NCBI GenBank assembly: GCA_026182355.1
Contig: JAPFBL010000068.1
Coordinates: 6,203,001 to 6,267,000, forward strand
DNA from: Hermatobates lingyangjiaoensis
Lineage: Eukaryota > Arthropoda > Insecta > Hemiptera > Hermatobatidae
Length of the DNA: 64,000 nt
Direction of reading: 5' to 3'
Each line of letters opens with the position of its first letter. The first letter of the stretch is position 1. This document shows positions 36,001 through 48,940 of this stretch, piece by piece. The position numbers and the translations under genes are program-made. Under the pieces are notes generated by a model. The model did not search any database, was not told where the DNA came from, and worked only from the letters and a program-made list of their open reading frames with translations.

Positions 36001-38597
36001 AAGCCATCAAACAGTGCATAGTGCCATCAAAATCATAAGATAAAATTGTTCATGATAGCTATATTTTGTTCATAGTGAAGTAAAAATTGCTATCTTTTAA
36101 ATTAAAAAGGAGCAATACTAAGTTATTTACTGCTCTAAAATTTACGTTCTTACTCAGTGTAAACCCTTGTCTATTTATTATCTATTTTCATTATTGATGG
36201 TCAGTTCTAATCAATCTTTTCTCGAGAGAAAGACCTATCCATTCTGTCTTGATTCCGAACAAATAGTCTTCCCACAAACTGATATGTTCTCTTTTCCTTA
36301 AACACTTTCTGTCTATCAAGACGTGTATACTTACCCATCACTTGCTTTCATTTATTCTTTTAATTTATGTGGACCTTTGGAGGGATATTATTGATATGCA
36401 ATAGTCTATAAAGTTATTAAAATTCATATTCAAATCATTTAAGTTCAAAGAAAAAAGAAACAATGAATACAAACATTAATTCATATTTATTAAATGTATC
36501 TCCAGTAACCTCCAACAAACTATACTATAACTAAGTTTGTATTGGTTATAGTAAACTATACAATTATGTATACACATTTTAGAATAACTTTGAGGGTTTT
36601 ACTTTAGTATTTTTAATGAAGAGTTTTTTCAGATCTACTTTCATTCTTCTTGAGGAAGTTTTTCATTCACCTAGAGTGCAAATTTTTGTGGTATCTCATG
36701 CAACTACAAAACATACCACAATACCACAAAACATGACTTTGCTCCAATGTTTTCGCTTCATCTAGACCATGTCTGCATTGTTTCTATGGTATTAATTGCA
36801 GCTTGTAAAAATCGTAATTTGGAGGAAAATTCTTAGAAAGGTATTTCATATATGTTTTTAATGCTTTGTTTTAAGATTAATTATTTTTTCTGTTGATTAT
36901 CTTACTTTACCCACTTTTTTTATGCTTCCTTATTTTTCTGTACATCAGTTGCACTCTTGGGAATGAATGTTGGAGTGTGTTTTATACCAAATGAGTGGAG
37001 TGTTCTGAGATACCACATGACCCTTAAGCTCTATTTACTAATTTTACTATTGATTTTTAACTTGTCAAAATATCAGCCTACACTAAGTATTTTGAGTTCA
37101 AGAACCTTCCAATCCAGGTTATTGTTTCTGCTTATTTCGTCGTTTAAATATTCGACTGTTTTATCTGCCATTACTGTATTTAAATTTAAAATTTCTCGCA
37201 AATTGAAAATTCATTTTTGATAAAAATATTTAAATGGAGGATATTTAATAATTTTCTCACGTTGGAGTTGAGTGAGATTATAATGTCTCCTTTTATAGTA
37301 AGGCGCAGTTGTTCCTTTTTAGTTTGTTGAGGCCAAGTTGAGTACCTTATTTATTAACCTATAGATTTCACAAAACGAATGCACATGGTAGCATTGGTTT
37401 TATTACAGCTATAACAGTCATTTTATAGACCCTAAATAAATATTTCATATTTATTTAAATATTTGAATATGGAATTCTTACAGCAGAATGATGTGTTTAT
37501 GAGCATATCAAATGTAGGTTTCTAGTTAATCCTTTATCTTTTAATATTTTAAAAGAAAAGAAGTATATACAAACTCTTTTATATTTTAAGAGTTACAAGA
37601 ATAATTTCATACTTGGTAGTTCTATCTTAACCCTTTTAACGAAAGGTTTAGACAAATATTTACCTGCTTGACAAAACATTAAGGACCGTCACACTTGGAT
37701 TTATATTCAAATTGTTATCCTTCACCAACTTTTTAATAATTTGGAAAACATCCTGCATAATATCAATACCAGTACTGTTAAACATTCCTCTTTTTATAAA
37801 CACAAAGACATCTTACTATCCTTGCATATTTTAACAATATTCAACCTTAAAATTTTCATCATTTTGGACTGATTGAAGAATAGATATAATACTAAACAAA
37901 TACTACAGTTCCATTTGTAGTTATTTGTCAAGTGCATAAACATTTTGAAAACAATCATTAATTATTCATTATAATTGACAAAATGGCAATATACCATTAT
38001 TTAATCAATAAATTAAATTGATTATCAATCACCGAGCAAAAAACCTTTATCAATAGTAAATTAGTGTGTACACTACTTCAGATTATTTAATTTTTATTAT
38101 TAAAGACTGATTGCCTTACAGAAGTAAGGCAATGCCTGTTTTTCTGCTGTTCTACAGAAAAACACCTATTAATTTCTCATAATGCCTTCCAAAATGTTAT
38201 GGGTACATTATTATTGTTTTATTAATTTTATAATATATCTCAAGTTATTGTAATCATTAATTTACTATTAATAATTTTAATAAATAGAATATAATTATTT
38301 TCTATTAATTATATTAAAGTTTAAAATCTTAAACTTGTGTTGCTAATAAATAACTAATTGAAGAATTTGGTTAATAGTATTTTACTTGTGAATTTTATTA
38401 ATTTTTTATTTTAGTTATTCTTACTTTCCTGATTCTTTTAAAGCACTATTACAATGATATAATGTAATCAATTATAATTATCAAATGATTATGTTTTTAT
38501 CATAACTACAAAATGGAAATGAATATTAAAGTAATCAATTAACTTTAATTTAATTTAATGAAATTGATGGATAGCAATTTTTGGAAAACATGACTAA
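36001..38597. other. AT-rich sequence, little recognised
   Basis: A minus-strand frame of 32 codons (MADKTVEYLNDEISRNNNLD, 37171 down to 37073) looks protein-like but is short. A hairpin ATTGCCTTAC-AGAA-GTAAGGCAAT sits at 38110-38133. No element was assigned. Confidence 0.3.
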
Positions 38598-38630
38598 CAG
38601 TAAAGTTAAGTGTAACGACTCCAGATTTTC
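38598..38630 (-). repeat. Reversed terminus of the unclassified repeat family
   Basis: AGTAAAGTTAAGTGTAACGA and CTCCAGATTTT match the reverse complement of the left end at 24887. The body to its left is not clearly related to the other copies. Confidence 0.5.
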
Positions 38631-41600
38631 TTTTCTTTTTTCTTTTAGACAACTACCTTCAGCTTTTTGTTAAGAAATTTAGTTACTGTAAATTTTAATT
38701 AGTTGAATTTATATTCTTTACAAACCACTGTATACATTTCTCACAATTAGTAAAAAGGTTTATACCGTTAAGTAGTTTTGTCTATTTTGATTAGTGTAAA
38801 GAGATAACTTACCATTAGCAAGGCATGTGTATTTAGTAAATAACAGTAAATTCAAATTCTTTTCAGATTACCTGAGAAGGGAAAATGAATAGTTTAAATA
38901 TATCCATGATAGTATTTATTTTTTGAGCAGCTATAGTTTTTTCTTTAAAAATTATAATGTGGAGTCTTTTTAGTTAAACAATGAACCAAGAACAACATTA
39001 TTAGGGTTATTTTTTTTAGTTTCATGTAAATATAAAAAAAATATAATGTGCAAATATTTGGGCGTAATTATTAAACTTAATATACAGCATAATAATAATT
39101 ATAAAATGAATGACTATTTTAATAAATGAACACTTTATAATATATATATTTTTATGACCACTCTAAATCCAATAATCTAAATTAAATCCTTTCATATTAG
39201 GTGTCTAAGAAAGGATAGCGTAAACATTTTGTGGGTAGCACTCTCAAACAGCTTGTTATTACAGATGTCTAAGCTCTGTTTAATGAGAAGGCTGCCTTAT
39301 CAATAAAACCATAAATTCCGACCAATTAAATGGTGTTCGCGTGGGAAAGGGAATACGATTTGAAAGTTTATTGATGTGACACGGAGGACGATTTGTGTTT
39401 ACGAATTTATGGGAAACAATTTAAGACCAAACAGTTGGATCTTCTTTAATATGAATAGACATGATCACACTCAGATCATATTTTGATAAATATTAACAAT
39501 CATCTTGTGATATTTCTATAAACGAGCCACATAATCTAATGAAGTTTGTAATTCAAATCAGCTAGGAAGAATCCGATAAACCATTTATAATAATACAGTT
39601 TTTAAACATATATAAAACAACGTCATGAAATAAATTAATGCATTCTGGTATAAATTGAGAAATCCAATTGATAATTGATAAGAGTACCTGAGAATAAATC
39701 ATATACTGACCTTTCGTTAAGCATTCACTAAATGGTTTACTATACCTCAATCTTTCAATTCTATGCCCTCATGCCTTCCTCCCAAACAATAAATTATATG
39801 AAACATTCATAGTCGTGGTTTTTTTTAGTATTACTCTTTTGTCCAAAATGCTGCACTACCTGTTTTACTTACTTTTAGATTGCTTTGAGTAAGTCTTAAT
39901 CTTTTATCTCCACGATTATATGCATCAAATTTACCCCTTTCTTTAAAAATGATTCTATTGACTGCAGAAAACATAACATTCAACCAAACGAAAAGTTGAA
40001 AAGTGTGTTAAGTTTATCAGAAAGCATATTTGGATCGAAAAGTTTTGCAATATTTGTTTGCCATAACTCAAATAATTGAAGTATATATTTCATTGATCTC
40101 TATATTTAAGCTCAACAAGTGTTTTTTAAAAATTTTTTTTTGCTGACAGATTCTATTTTACAGTCGAAAGATCTAACACTCATGGGTGAATCATAACTGA
40201 TAGTAAACAAAAAAAAATGTCTAATATATTATTTTTTTTAAATTTGTATAAGTATTTCATCAATTAGTTAATAATTTCTTGTAATATTTGTGCAATAATT
40301 TCTGTTTGTAAATCACACTGGTAAATGTTTAAATATGGCTCTCGTCATGCAATCTTTATTTCAAGTGGCTTATTTTCCTATACAGGCTTTCATAACACAT
40401 TTACAATCAGGATAAGTGCACAAGTTTGCTTGAAACTGGAGTGGTTCATCATTTTACTTGTTTGTTTAGTCCCTTTTTTTTAATAAATTAACTATTATAT
40501 TAAATAGACTTGTAAACTGGCCAGAGTACAATATTTTGAGAACAATTGAATTTTTGTAAGTACAATAACTTATGTTCTAAGAGTTGTCGGTTTTTTATAA
40601 AGTTTGTTTAAACTGTACTCTGATTTACTGTAAGATTTAGCTGCATTGACTGTTTTAACAACAATCGTCATGCTTTATGAATTACTGATAACTAATTTAG
40701 GACTATGTGGGACAAAAACCTCTGCAAGAAGAAAGAAAAATAATTTTTAAAAAAGAGTAAATATCTTACGATTGTCTAGTATTCATGCAGTAGCATTTGT
40801 AACAGAAGATAGCATGTTTTAAGGGATTTGATAAAAATCAAATGATTCACTAGTGTCAGTTTGCAAAACTTTTATAAACATATCAAGTGCACAATTTCAA
40901 GTCGTTTACTACCTTCTATAATAACTATATAGTACCTTTTATTAACTACAAAATAAATATGTCATGAGAATATGTTTATCATCACTGATTGAAGATTTGT
41001 AAATCCAAATTAAAAAAATTGCGTTGTATTTACATTACTCTCAGTTTAGCAAAATTATAAATAAGACATTCTGACTTATTTATACATTTCAGACATTTTC
41101 TAAAATTATCTGCAAAATTTTTACACAAAAAATAAAAAGATTTTACACAAAATATTTATAACAAATTATGTAGCAATTGTTCTTTCAACTTCGAAAAATC
41201 ATGATTGATTTTGTTAGTATATTTTTCTTAGTCAGTAAATGGACCTTTTGGTTTTGGACGATATCTGATCAAAGTACAGGTACTTTATATTAAATCAGGT
41301 ACCAACTCTCTACTCGTGGTAATTTTAAAAATTGGAGTTTTACGTTTCGTATTGCATTAATGTGAATTATCTATGATAGACATGGCGTGTAAGTTTTTGT
41401 TGCTCAGAAGAGTTTTATTACATTCCATAGTGCATCAAAATATTAATGTAGATAATTATGAAGTACTAGCCACTTGTATATGTTTCATTTAAATTTTGAT
41501 ATATGATTTCAGTTTAATTAATTTATTAGAAGTAAAATTTGTTTTGATAATGGAACAATAAATTATAAATTAATAGCCAATTATAAATTGATTTAACTTA

Positions 41601-43338
41601 TGCTTTAAGCTATTAATTACTAAAAACTGCTTCTATCAACTGAATAAAGAGCACAATAACAAATTGAAAAGCAAGTGAAATCTGTATAAGGAACATTTCT
41701 TTATATCTGATTGGTATACATTACCAATATCTGGTTTTTGCAATATTTCAACAATTACATTAGAACTTATAAATCTTTTTTTTTCTGTGCATCTCCTAAA
41801 AACAAAACAAATGTAATTTTATTTCTTTAAATATTTCTACAGATGTAAGAGCAAAGCTTTGACTTCTTCTGTTTGTTGTTTTTTTTCCATTGTGTTCTAA
41901 GGCCTTGACAGCTTTATAACATTGTTAGTAAATGAGTTGTTACAGATAAAACTCAATGGTTTCTATGTTTTTTTTCTTTCATAAAAGCTTTTATGATATA
42001 ACTGACTAAGTAGTTTGACTAAGTAGTAGTCTCTTAAGCATCTTTATTAAGAGTGTAAAAGATTCATAGTAATCGAAATTAAGATATTCAACGCTTCAAT
42101 TTCTCTTCAAATCATTAACCACAAAATATTTCAACACCTGTAATGAAATTACTTAGCAATATTATATCAACAAAAAAAAATATATTGAAATTTCAAAGCA
42201 AAATACATCTGCAATATTAAGACAAGACACTTACACATCATAATGGAACTTATACGCACAGTTCCATAACTACCAGAGAGCAAGTTTGTATCATAAGAAA
42301 ATAGCCAACTGATATTTGTAAATAGCCGTAAATTGTGAGAAAGTAATTACTTTTAGTAACTTTTAAGAACTAATGAAAAAATGTATCTGTGAACTTTTAA
42401 CTCTATGTTTGTATAAAAGTTGTTTATTGTTTATAATCTCCATTTCCTTCTAAGTTCTTAGTTTAATTCATAAAACGCTGAACATGCAAAAGTAGTTGGA
42501 CCACATTACTGATAGTGATGATTACTCTCCAGTATGGACTTCAAAAAACGTTCATTTAATTATTATTATTTTTACACCTGCAAAAAATAAGTTTGTGGCA
42601 AGTAATTCACTATATTTCAACCATCAGTTTCGAGAAATCCTTCCTTCAATTAGATAAAAGGAATAAGAAAATTGATCCAATGTCAAACCTTATGATTTGA
42701 CAAAAATAGTAGAGAAACTATAGAAGGCGAGTATTACTAGAAGATGAAATGAATTGTACGCCACTTCACAAGATATTAAACAGATATAGTGTAATGGATC
42801 ATTTATTTAGTGGTGTATGTCAGATAAATCCCATCAATGCTTGTTTTGCTGGAAACTACTGATATTGACCTCCCTTGTCGAGCTGATAGAAGAGTTATTC
42901 ACTGTTGTAATAAATATTTGGTAATAAATAAATAAGAAATTGAAAGTAATAAGGGCAATTGTGATGTTCTTTTATAAAAGTTTGAAACCTGAATATCAAT
43001 AGCCATTTTTAAATGGTTCACTTTAAAAAAAAGTTATTTTCTTATTTCAATATTTAGTCTCCAACATTTTCTTTTTATAACAAAACAGATTTAACTTCAT
43101 GTAATTTTTAGTTAGGAAAAATGGTATTAAAGTTAAGCCATTGTGATACGAATCTCTGAGTAATATATATGCTATAATAGTTATAATTTGTGTATTGTAA
43201 TAGTTGCTGAGCAATAGTTATAAACCTAGATGTTTTAAAAATCAAGTGATTCAATAGAAACTATAAAGAGTGAAAACAAACCACTGAAAAGAAACAGACA
43301 AGTTTCAATGGAAATAAGTGATAGTTGACAGGAGCAGA
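38631..43338. other. Long AT-rich stretch, nothing recognised
   Basis: About 4.7 kb without an identifiable gene, repeat relative or RNA-like structure. Occasional short open frames are unremarkable for this composition. Confidence 0.45.
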
Positions 43339-43339
43339 G

Positions 43340-43410
43340 GAAAACAAAAGGTTATTGCGTGGCAATTTCTACCAGTTGCGCCTTTGAGGTGCTAATCCAT
43401 TGCGCTAGAA
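43340..43410 (-). repeat. tRNA-Arg-like SINE head
   Basis: The minus strand reads TAGCGCAATGGATTAGCAC, close to the D-arm and A box of tRNA-Arg. It then reads CTCAAAGGCGCAACTGGTAG, near the variable and T-arm region. The B box and acceptor pairing are degraded, so a SINE fragment is more likely than a tRNA gene. Confidence 0.4.
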
Positions 43411-43496
43411 GAATTTAAAGGATATGATTTATCGATTGATTTTGAAGAAGTCAGCTCCTTGTCTAAGTGAATATTAACAGCATCTTTATTTATTAG

Positions 43497-43500
<4 letters not shown>

Positions 43501-43536
<36 letters not shown>
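43501..43536. repeat. (TA)n microsatellite
   Basis: A pure TA array next to a family 2 remnant. Confidence 0.95.
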
Positions 43537-43538
<2 letters not shown>

Positions 43539-43600
43539 ACGTCCAAACTACAAAAAGAAATGAGAAAAAAGATTTTAGTCTTTTTTTTCTAGTTTCTTAT
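43537..43600 (-). repeat. Penelope-type end, family 2, degraded fragment
   Basis: ACGTCCAAACTACAAAAAGA and AATGAGAAAAAAG match the ends at 47.1, 51.7, 55.0 and 62.8 kb. An opposite-strand counterpart (TTTCTAGTTTCTTATTATGA) suggests the trace of a fold-back copy. Confidence 0.45.
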
Positions 43601-43649
43601 TATGATTTATATATTCTGAAATCTAGAAAATCTATATATAATTTTATGT

Positions 43650-43788
43650 AGCACGGGCAGCTGTTCGTGTTCAGTCGCCGCTTTGCATTCTTGCAGGGCT
43701 CTTCGCTTCCTGATGACGACGATGGTCGAAATATAGAAGGGAGTTATTCCTGTGTTTATCTGTATGCTATCTTATTTTTAATTGGTTT
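43650..43788 (+). repeat. Penelope-type end, family 1, with well-kept hammerhead-like core
   Basis: CTGATGA (43710-43716), the stem GAC-GATG-GTC and GAAA (43728-43731) follow in order, then TATAGAAGGGAGTTATTCC. This is the best-formed family 1 core. One extra C lies between CTGATGA and the stem. A TA run follows. Confidence 0.6.
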
Positions 43789-43797
43789 ATATATATA

Positions 43798-44186
43798 TAA
43801 TTAAAGTTACAGCTAGAGAACACAAGAAAAAGGACGAACACTCACGAATCTCGATAATTTCGGCGTCTTGCCGTCTTCAGGAGAGTAAAAAGAAAGAAAA
43901 TAAAAGGAGAAAGAATGAAGGAACGGATACGTAAATGCGTCCACTGGCCGACGTAAATAAGTAACGTACGTAACTATAATAATATATAGCCGACGTATAT
44001 ATGTAACGACGTAAATAAGAGACGTAAATGCATCGGCCAGTGGACGCATTTACGTCTCTGTTCCTTCATTCTTTCTCCTTTTATTTTCTTTCTTTCTACT
44101 CTCCTGAAGACGGCAAGACGCCGAAATTATCGAGATTCGTGAGTGTTCGTCCTTTTTCTTGTGTTCTCTAGCTGTAACTTTAATTA
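43798..44186. repeat. 389-bp fold-back of a Penelope-type end
   Basis: Arms 43798-43950 and 44034-44186 are 153 bp each and nearly identical in inverted orientation. The loop is 83 bp with several GACGTAAATAAG-type short repeats. Each arm contains a hammerhead-like core: CTGAAGA (44104-44110), GGC-AAGAC-GCC and GAAA (44123-44126) on +, and the mirror image (43858-43880) on -. The apparent 78-codon minus-strand frame inside is not a gene. Confidence 0.85.
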
Positions 44187-44220
44187 TTTGTCCGCTTGGA
44201 CCGTCTGTTTTCAATTCAAA

Positions 44221-44346
<126 letters not shown>

Positions 44347-44671
44347 ATAGGTGTGTTCTCTAATCGGGGTTCGGTCAATTTTCCAGGATAAAAAATCAAA
44401 CTCTCGTTGCCAACGTTTTGGTTTTATTTAAAACCTTTTTCATAGGCAGAAGTAAGAATTTTTTAACTAAGAAAATGAAATTTACATTATTTAAAGGAAC
44501 AACAATGTAAATTTCATTTTCTTAGTTAAAAAATTCTTACTTCTGCCTATGAAAAAGGTTTTAAATAAAACCGAAACGTTGGCAACGAGAGTTTGATTTT
44601 TTATCCTGAAAAATTGACCGAACCCCGATTAGAGAACACACCTATTCTATCAAACGGTCGATATATTATTG
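44347..44671 (+). mobile_element. Compact fold-back pseudo-LTR pair of the Penelope-like element, intron removed
   Basis: The left arm (44347-44509) and right arm (about 44505-44645) are inverted copies of the pseudo-LTR of the 28-kb element. They meet with a short shared AATGT. The right arm ends in the same TCTATCAAACGGTCGATATA tail. Both arms lack the 129-bp intron and join ACTTCT to GCCTATG. All coding sequence is absent. Similarity to the 28-kb copy is very high, so it is recent. TA arrays flank it on both sides. Confidence 0.9.
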
Positions 44672-44677
44672 TATCTG

Positions 44678-44679
<2 letters not shown>

Positions 44680-44709
<30 letters not shown>
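44680..44709. repeat. (TA)n microsatellite
   Basis: A TA array lies between the compact Penelope copy and a family 1 end. Confidence 0.9.
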
Positions 44710-44712
<3 letters not shown>

Positions 44713-44830
44713 ATGCACTCACAAAAAGACACACAGAAATGAATCGGGAACTCACTACTATTTTACGACAGCCCCGTCATCAGGAAGATATATAGATGTG
44801 AGTCACTCCAAAGATTAGTAACGACTGGTT
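44710..44830 (-). repeat. Penelope-type end, family 1, reverse orientation
   Basis: On the minus strand CTGATGA (44777-44783) is followed by CGGGGCTGTCGT and AAAA. It continues TAGTAGTGAGTTCC and TTTCTGTGTGTCTTTTTGTG, colinear with the copies at 0.5 and 54.5 kb. Confidence 0.55.
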
Positions 44831-46059
44831 GGTGTCCTTGAAGAACCACTGAAACAGTGTAGCCAACTTAGGGAGGGAGGGGAGATAAGGATAGATAAAG
44901 ACATAAAAGCGAAATAAATGAATGAAAACATTTAAATAAAACTATTACCACATTGTAAGAAAACAAACTAAAAATAAAAAATAGAAAGTAAACCAAAGAT
45001 TAATTAATTAAAATAAATAAAAAAACTATTAAGAAGTGAGGTTTAGATTTCTGAGTGTTTATAATCAATTTATACAGATTAATTGAACTACCTGTTTCAT
45101 AAATCAATTATAATATATAAAATGGGTTCGTTATTCTCGTTCCCAGTCTGGCCATTATTTTTTTTTAAAAATGAGTTGTTTATCAATTTTTAAACTAATT
45201 TAAAAGTTAAAATTAAATTAAGGAACTTTGGGGTGTGACAATTATGTACTACTGCGCAGTACTGCGGCACGTCAAGTATTGTTATACTCCTATACAAAAA
45301 ATGTCTATTCATTGATTGCAAAATTTGTATCCTTGCGATGTATTTCAAAAACGCATTACTAACTTCAATACAATTGTATAAGCCATTCTAATTTTTTGAA
45401 GGCTTTAAACATCTCAAATGGATAGATTATCTAAATTTTAACTTATTTTTACATATACGTGCTATTCGTTGTATATACGATACTTGGGTAGCCTGGTTAA
45501 TGTAGTTTTAAATGTACAGGTATGGCTACTGGGATATATTACTAAAATTATTTCTGAACTTTATTAACAAAATAATGAACATAATTTCCAATTTTATGAC
45601 AATACAGGAACATTTTCCCCTATTCAGTATAATTTCCTTAAAAAATTACTACAGAATTTGTCTATTATTAACTAATATAGATAATTTTAATGTTTTCAGT
45701 ATGAATTCTACCAATAATATCAATGATATCAGTACTAACAATTAAAAATCCAAGAAGAACTACTTTAAATATAAAAATTTAATTAAATAATTAGATTTTT
45801 TTAATCATAAATTCTTTATTGTGAAACTTGTTTACCTCGTTTCTTACTAGGAGAGCTAGTAAAAGCATTATATTGTGAGACTTCTCTCGTATTAGTTACT
45901 AAAAAAGGAGAACTTTTTGATATCTGTTATCCATTTTAATCAATTCAGAATAAAATTAATGTTTATAATTACCATGAAAAATAGAACTGAAAAGACGTAT
46001 AAAATGTTACTTTGAGATGACTTTATAATATCGGAAGTGGTGTTGATTCCTGCTAGTGG
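44831..46059. other. AT-rich sequence, nothing recognised
   Basis: A short purine-rich patch lies at 44868-44890. Nothing else was assigned. Confidence 0.4.
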
Positions 46060-46335
46060 TCCATCCCGCGTAATCCGAACGTTCAAAGAATTTCTAAGGT
46101 GAACAAACTGCTCGCTTTGTTCGTATAGATGAACGCAATACGATCACTTTGTTCGTATTGGCTGAGTGCTGGTCGTTTGGCAACATGGGATAGATTGGCC
46201 TGCTGATATTGGCCCACGCCTAGCCGGTACTCTTTTACTAAACAGCCCAATGTTGGCTGCCTAATTCCAAAGAGTGGGCGTTGAATGTCCTAAATACTTA
46301 TTCTGGTTGAATGTCCGATTCAACCAGAATCAGAG
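46060..46335. repeat. GC-richer island with hairpins, unclassified
   Basis: The composition contrasts with the flanks. TTCTGGTTGAAT-GTCCG-ATTCAACCAGAA forms a perfect 12-bp stem at 46301-46329. CTTTGTTCGTATAGATGAACG and CTTTGTTCGTATTGG recur nearby. No open frame has clear meaning. It may be a small non-autonomous element. Confidence 0.4.
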
Positions 46336-46394
46336 CTTATTCGTCTTCAAGAACAACTGTAATTAACGTGGTACTATAAATAACATCTATCCAA

Positions 46395-46640
46395 TAACGA
46401 TTTCCAAACTATATCTCACACTATTTTCCTTAATCGAGAGATTGTAAATATTTGACTACCGAACACTCAGTTATCTTATTCTCCATCTTGCTCTCATTTT
46501 CACTTCTCCATCATAGAGCTTTTCTGTAGTTTGGCAACTTTTCTAGATCCTCTAATTTTTCGATTTTCCTTTTTCAATATTACCAACTTGACTTTTCTAT
46601 TGATAATTTTTTTAGCTCATGAAAACATTTAAATTTTTCA
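46395..46640 (+). repeat. Diverged direct repeat, copy 1 (partner 47962-48205)
   Basis: Both copies share AACACTCAGTTATCTTATTC, CCATCATAGAGCTT and AACTTTTCTAG in the same order and orientation, about 1.57 kb apart. The identity of the repeated unit is unknown. Confidence 0.75.
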
Positions 46641-47133
46641 ATTTATATTTTAGATCCTTTGTTATTCCATTTAAGAACACTTTTTAGGTCTATTATTTAA
46701 TATAAAATTATCATAGACTTTATCAATAACAAAGCATACTTACATATTGCTACAGAACATACTTTTTATCTTATTTGACTGTTTAGCTCTTAAAACCCTG
46801 GTTCTGTTGGTTTTAAAAGTTTGAAATCTAATGTTGTTGGGACACATAGCACCCACCAGTTATTGAACAGGGACTTAACACAATCCAGCAGGGAAAAAAC
46901 AACTCAACTATCATGTAGTGAAATATTTGAGTTACGAGTAAATACAGTGCATGTTTGTTCATAAGTTAATTATTTAGAGCACTGGTGAAACCTATTATGA
47001 CGCAATAAATATCACTAGCTATCGACAAGTACAAAAAATTTGAAACTGCTTTTCATTTATCATGTGTCTTTGCTTATTTTGAAATTTTGTTGTTCTTTTT
47101 CGGATTATTTTTCAAATTTAAATTGTATATATA

Positions 47134-47215
47134 AAAATGAACGTCCAAACCACAATAAGAAATCAGAAAAAAGACAGATCTTTCAGCTGTACAAGCGGTT
47201 TGCGTTAGAGTCAAA
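47134..47215 (-). repeat. Penelope-type end, family 2, degraded
   Basis: AACGTCCAAACCACAATAAG and AGATCTTTCAGC match the other family 2 ends. The core reads CTAACGC in place of CTGACGA. Confidence 0.5.
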
Positions 47216-47961
47216 TCATAACTAAAACCAAAGATGTAGAAACATCTGGTGTGGGGTATTGTGAAATGCATATTCAAATATGACAAATATTAGATTACCT
47301 AATCACAAAAACTGAAAATTTAAGGCTTAGCTAAAATGTTAATCAACAATATTTATTATAATTCAAAAAGATAACTTCTTGAATTAGCAACTAACAATGT
47401 AGAACATTTTTTAAAAATTGAAAATTATAATTAAAAATGTATAAATTAAACAAGTTTTGATAAAATTGGAGTGAATAGAAAAAACTTTCAATAAACTGAA
47501 ACTGTAAAAGTAGAGAGGCTACTGTTATTAACTGTGCTCTGTTAGCTTGTTAGCTTGTGTTCTTAAAATGTAGAACATCTTTTACATTAAAATATACGAA
47601 ATAATACACAAAAATAGAATATAATAATCAAATAGTTTACAAATATTTTAAGAAAACTTTCTAAAAGGGGAACTATTATTTTTTTGACATCAAAGGCGCT
47701 ACTGTTGAAAAGTAATCAACTGAAGTGGTTCGAATGAACATGGATTGATAAATTGAACAGGACTGAAAGCACGAAATATAGAGAACTGTAACAGCGTTAA
47801 TGCTAAGGTGCCATTTACGTTGTCGCAAAGTGGACTTGGTATTTTATAATCCATTACAGAGAACAATTACACTTAACGGTTTTTCTCATTGATTAACTTG
47901 CACTTTTTCATTAACGTTATTATCATTATGGTGTTTCATCCCTTGCATTGCCGTACCTTCT

Positions 47962-48205
47962 TTAACGATTTTCAACCTATTATCTTACACTCTTTTCCTT
48001 AACCAAGCGATGTAAATATTTTTCTACCAAACACTCAGTTATCTTATTCTAGATCTTGCTCTCATAATCGCTTCCCCATCATAGAGCTTATCTGTAATTT
48101 GCAAACTTTTCTAGTTACCCTAATAATTTCAGTTATCCTTTTCTAATATTACTTTATCTGTGGATAATCTTTTTTAGCTTATGAACATTTTCAAATTTTT
48201 CATGT
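47962..48205 (+). repeat. Diverged direct repeat, copy 2 (partner 46395-46640)
   Basis: This is the second copy of the pair described at 46395. Differences are spread along the length, so the duplication or the two insertions are old. Confidence 0.75.
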
Positions 48206-48872
48206 CATTTTTGACCAAAAAACGTACCGAGTTTTTTCTTGCACATTTCTCTTGTACATTTTGGCTACACTTTACTTATTGTCTATGATTCATTTGCATA
48301 CCTAATAATTGTCCTTAGTATGGTCATACAGGTAACTACCTTCATTTTTCTGTACTATAAATTGGACTATACAGTTGGTAAATTGCAAAAAGAGTCATAA
48401 TAAAGTAAGAAGGGCAAAAAAATTAAGTATATAAAAGTATAAAATTGCACAATAGAAAAAAGTTTGTACTTTTTAGTGCTATTAAACTCCTTTTATAATT
48501 TTAAATAATAAAACTCTTAAATATTATGTTAATATTGTGGATATATAAAACAAGATTCTATTTTTTTATTTCACCATCTTCTAGTATCTTTAAATGTGAT
48601 AAACAATGAAAGAGGAGTAATATTTGGTTGAGTATATTGAACGGTTCAAAATTTCGAGATGAGTTTAAAATACATCAAAAGTAGATTTTCTGATAAACAG
48701 TATTGGAACAGGCGGACCTCAAGTTGAATGGAGAGATAAACTTGGTAAAATCTATGGAAGACTGTTTCATAGATCTACTTGTGACGAAATATCTATCCAT
48801 GTAATAAAAAAATGATCTCCTCATAACAATAAGAGAGAAAAGGATCTACTCCAAATGAAATTATAAAGTGTA

Positions 48873-48875
<3 letters not shown>

Positions 48876-48919
<44 letters not shown>
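48876..48919. repeat. (TA)n microsatellite
   Basis: A TA array precedes the family 4 fold-back. Confidence 0.9.
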
Positions 48920-48922
<3 letters not shown>

Positions 48923-48940
48923 GTTTACGCGACAACAGAA

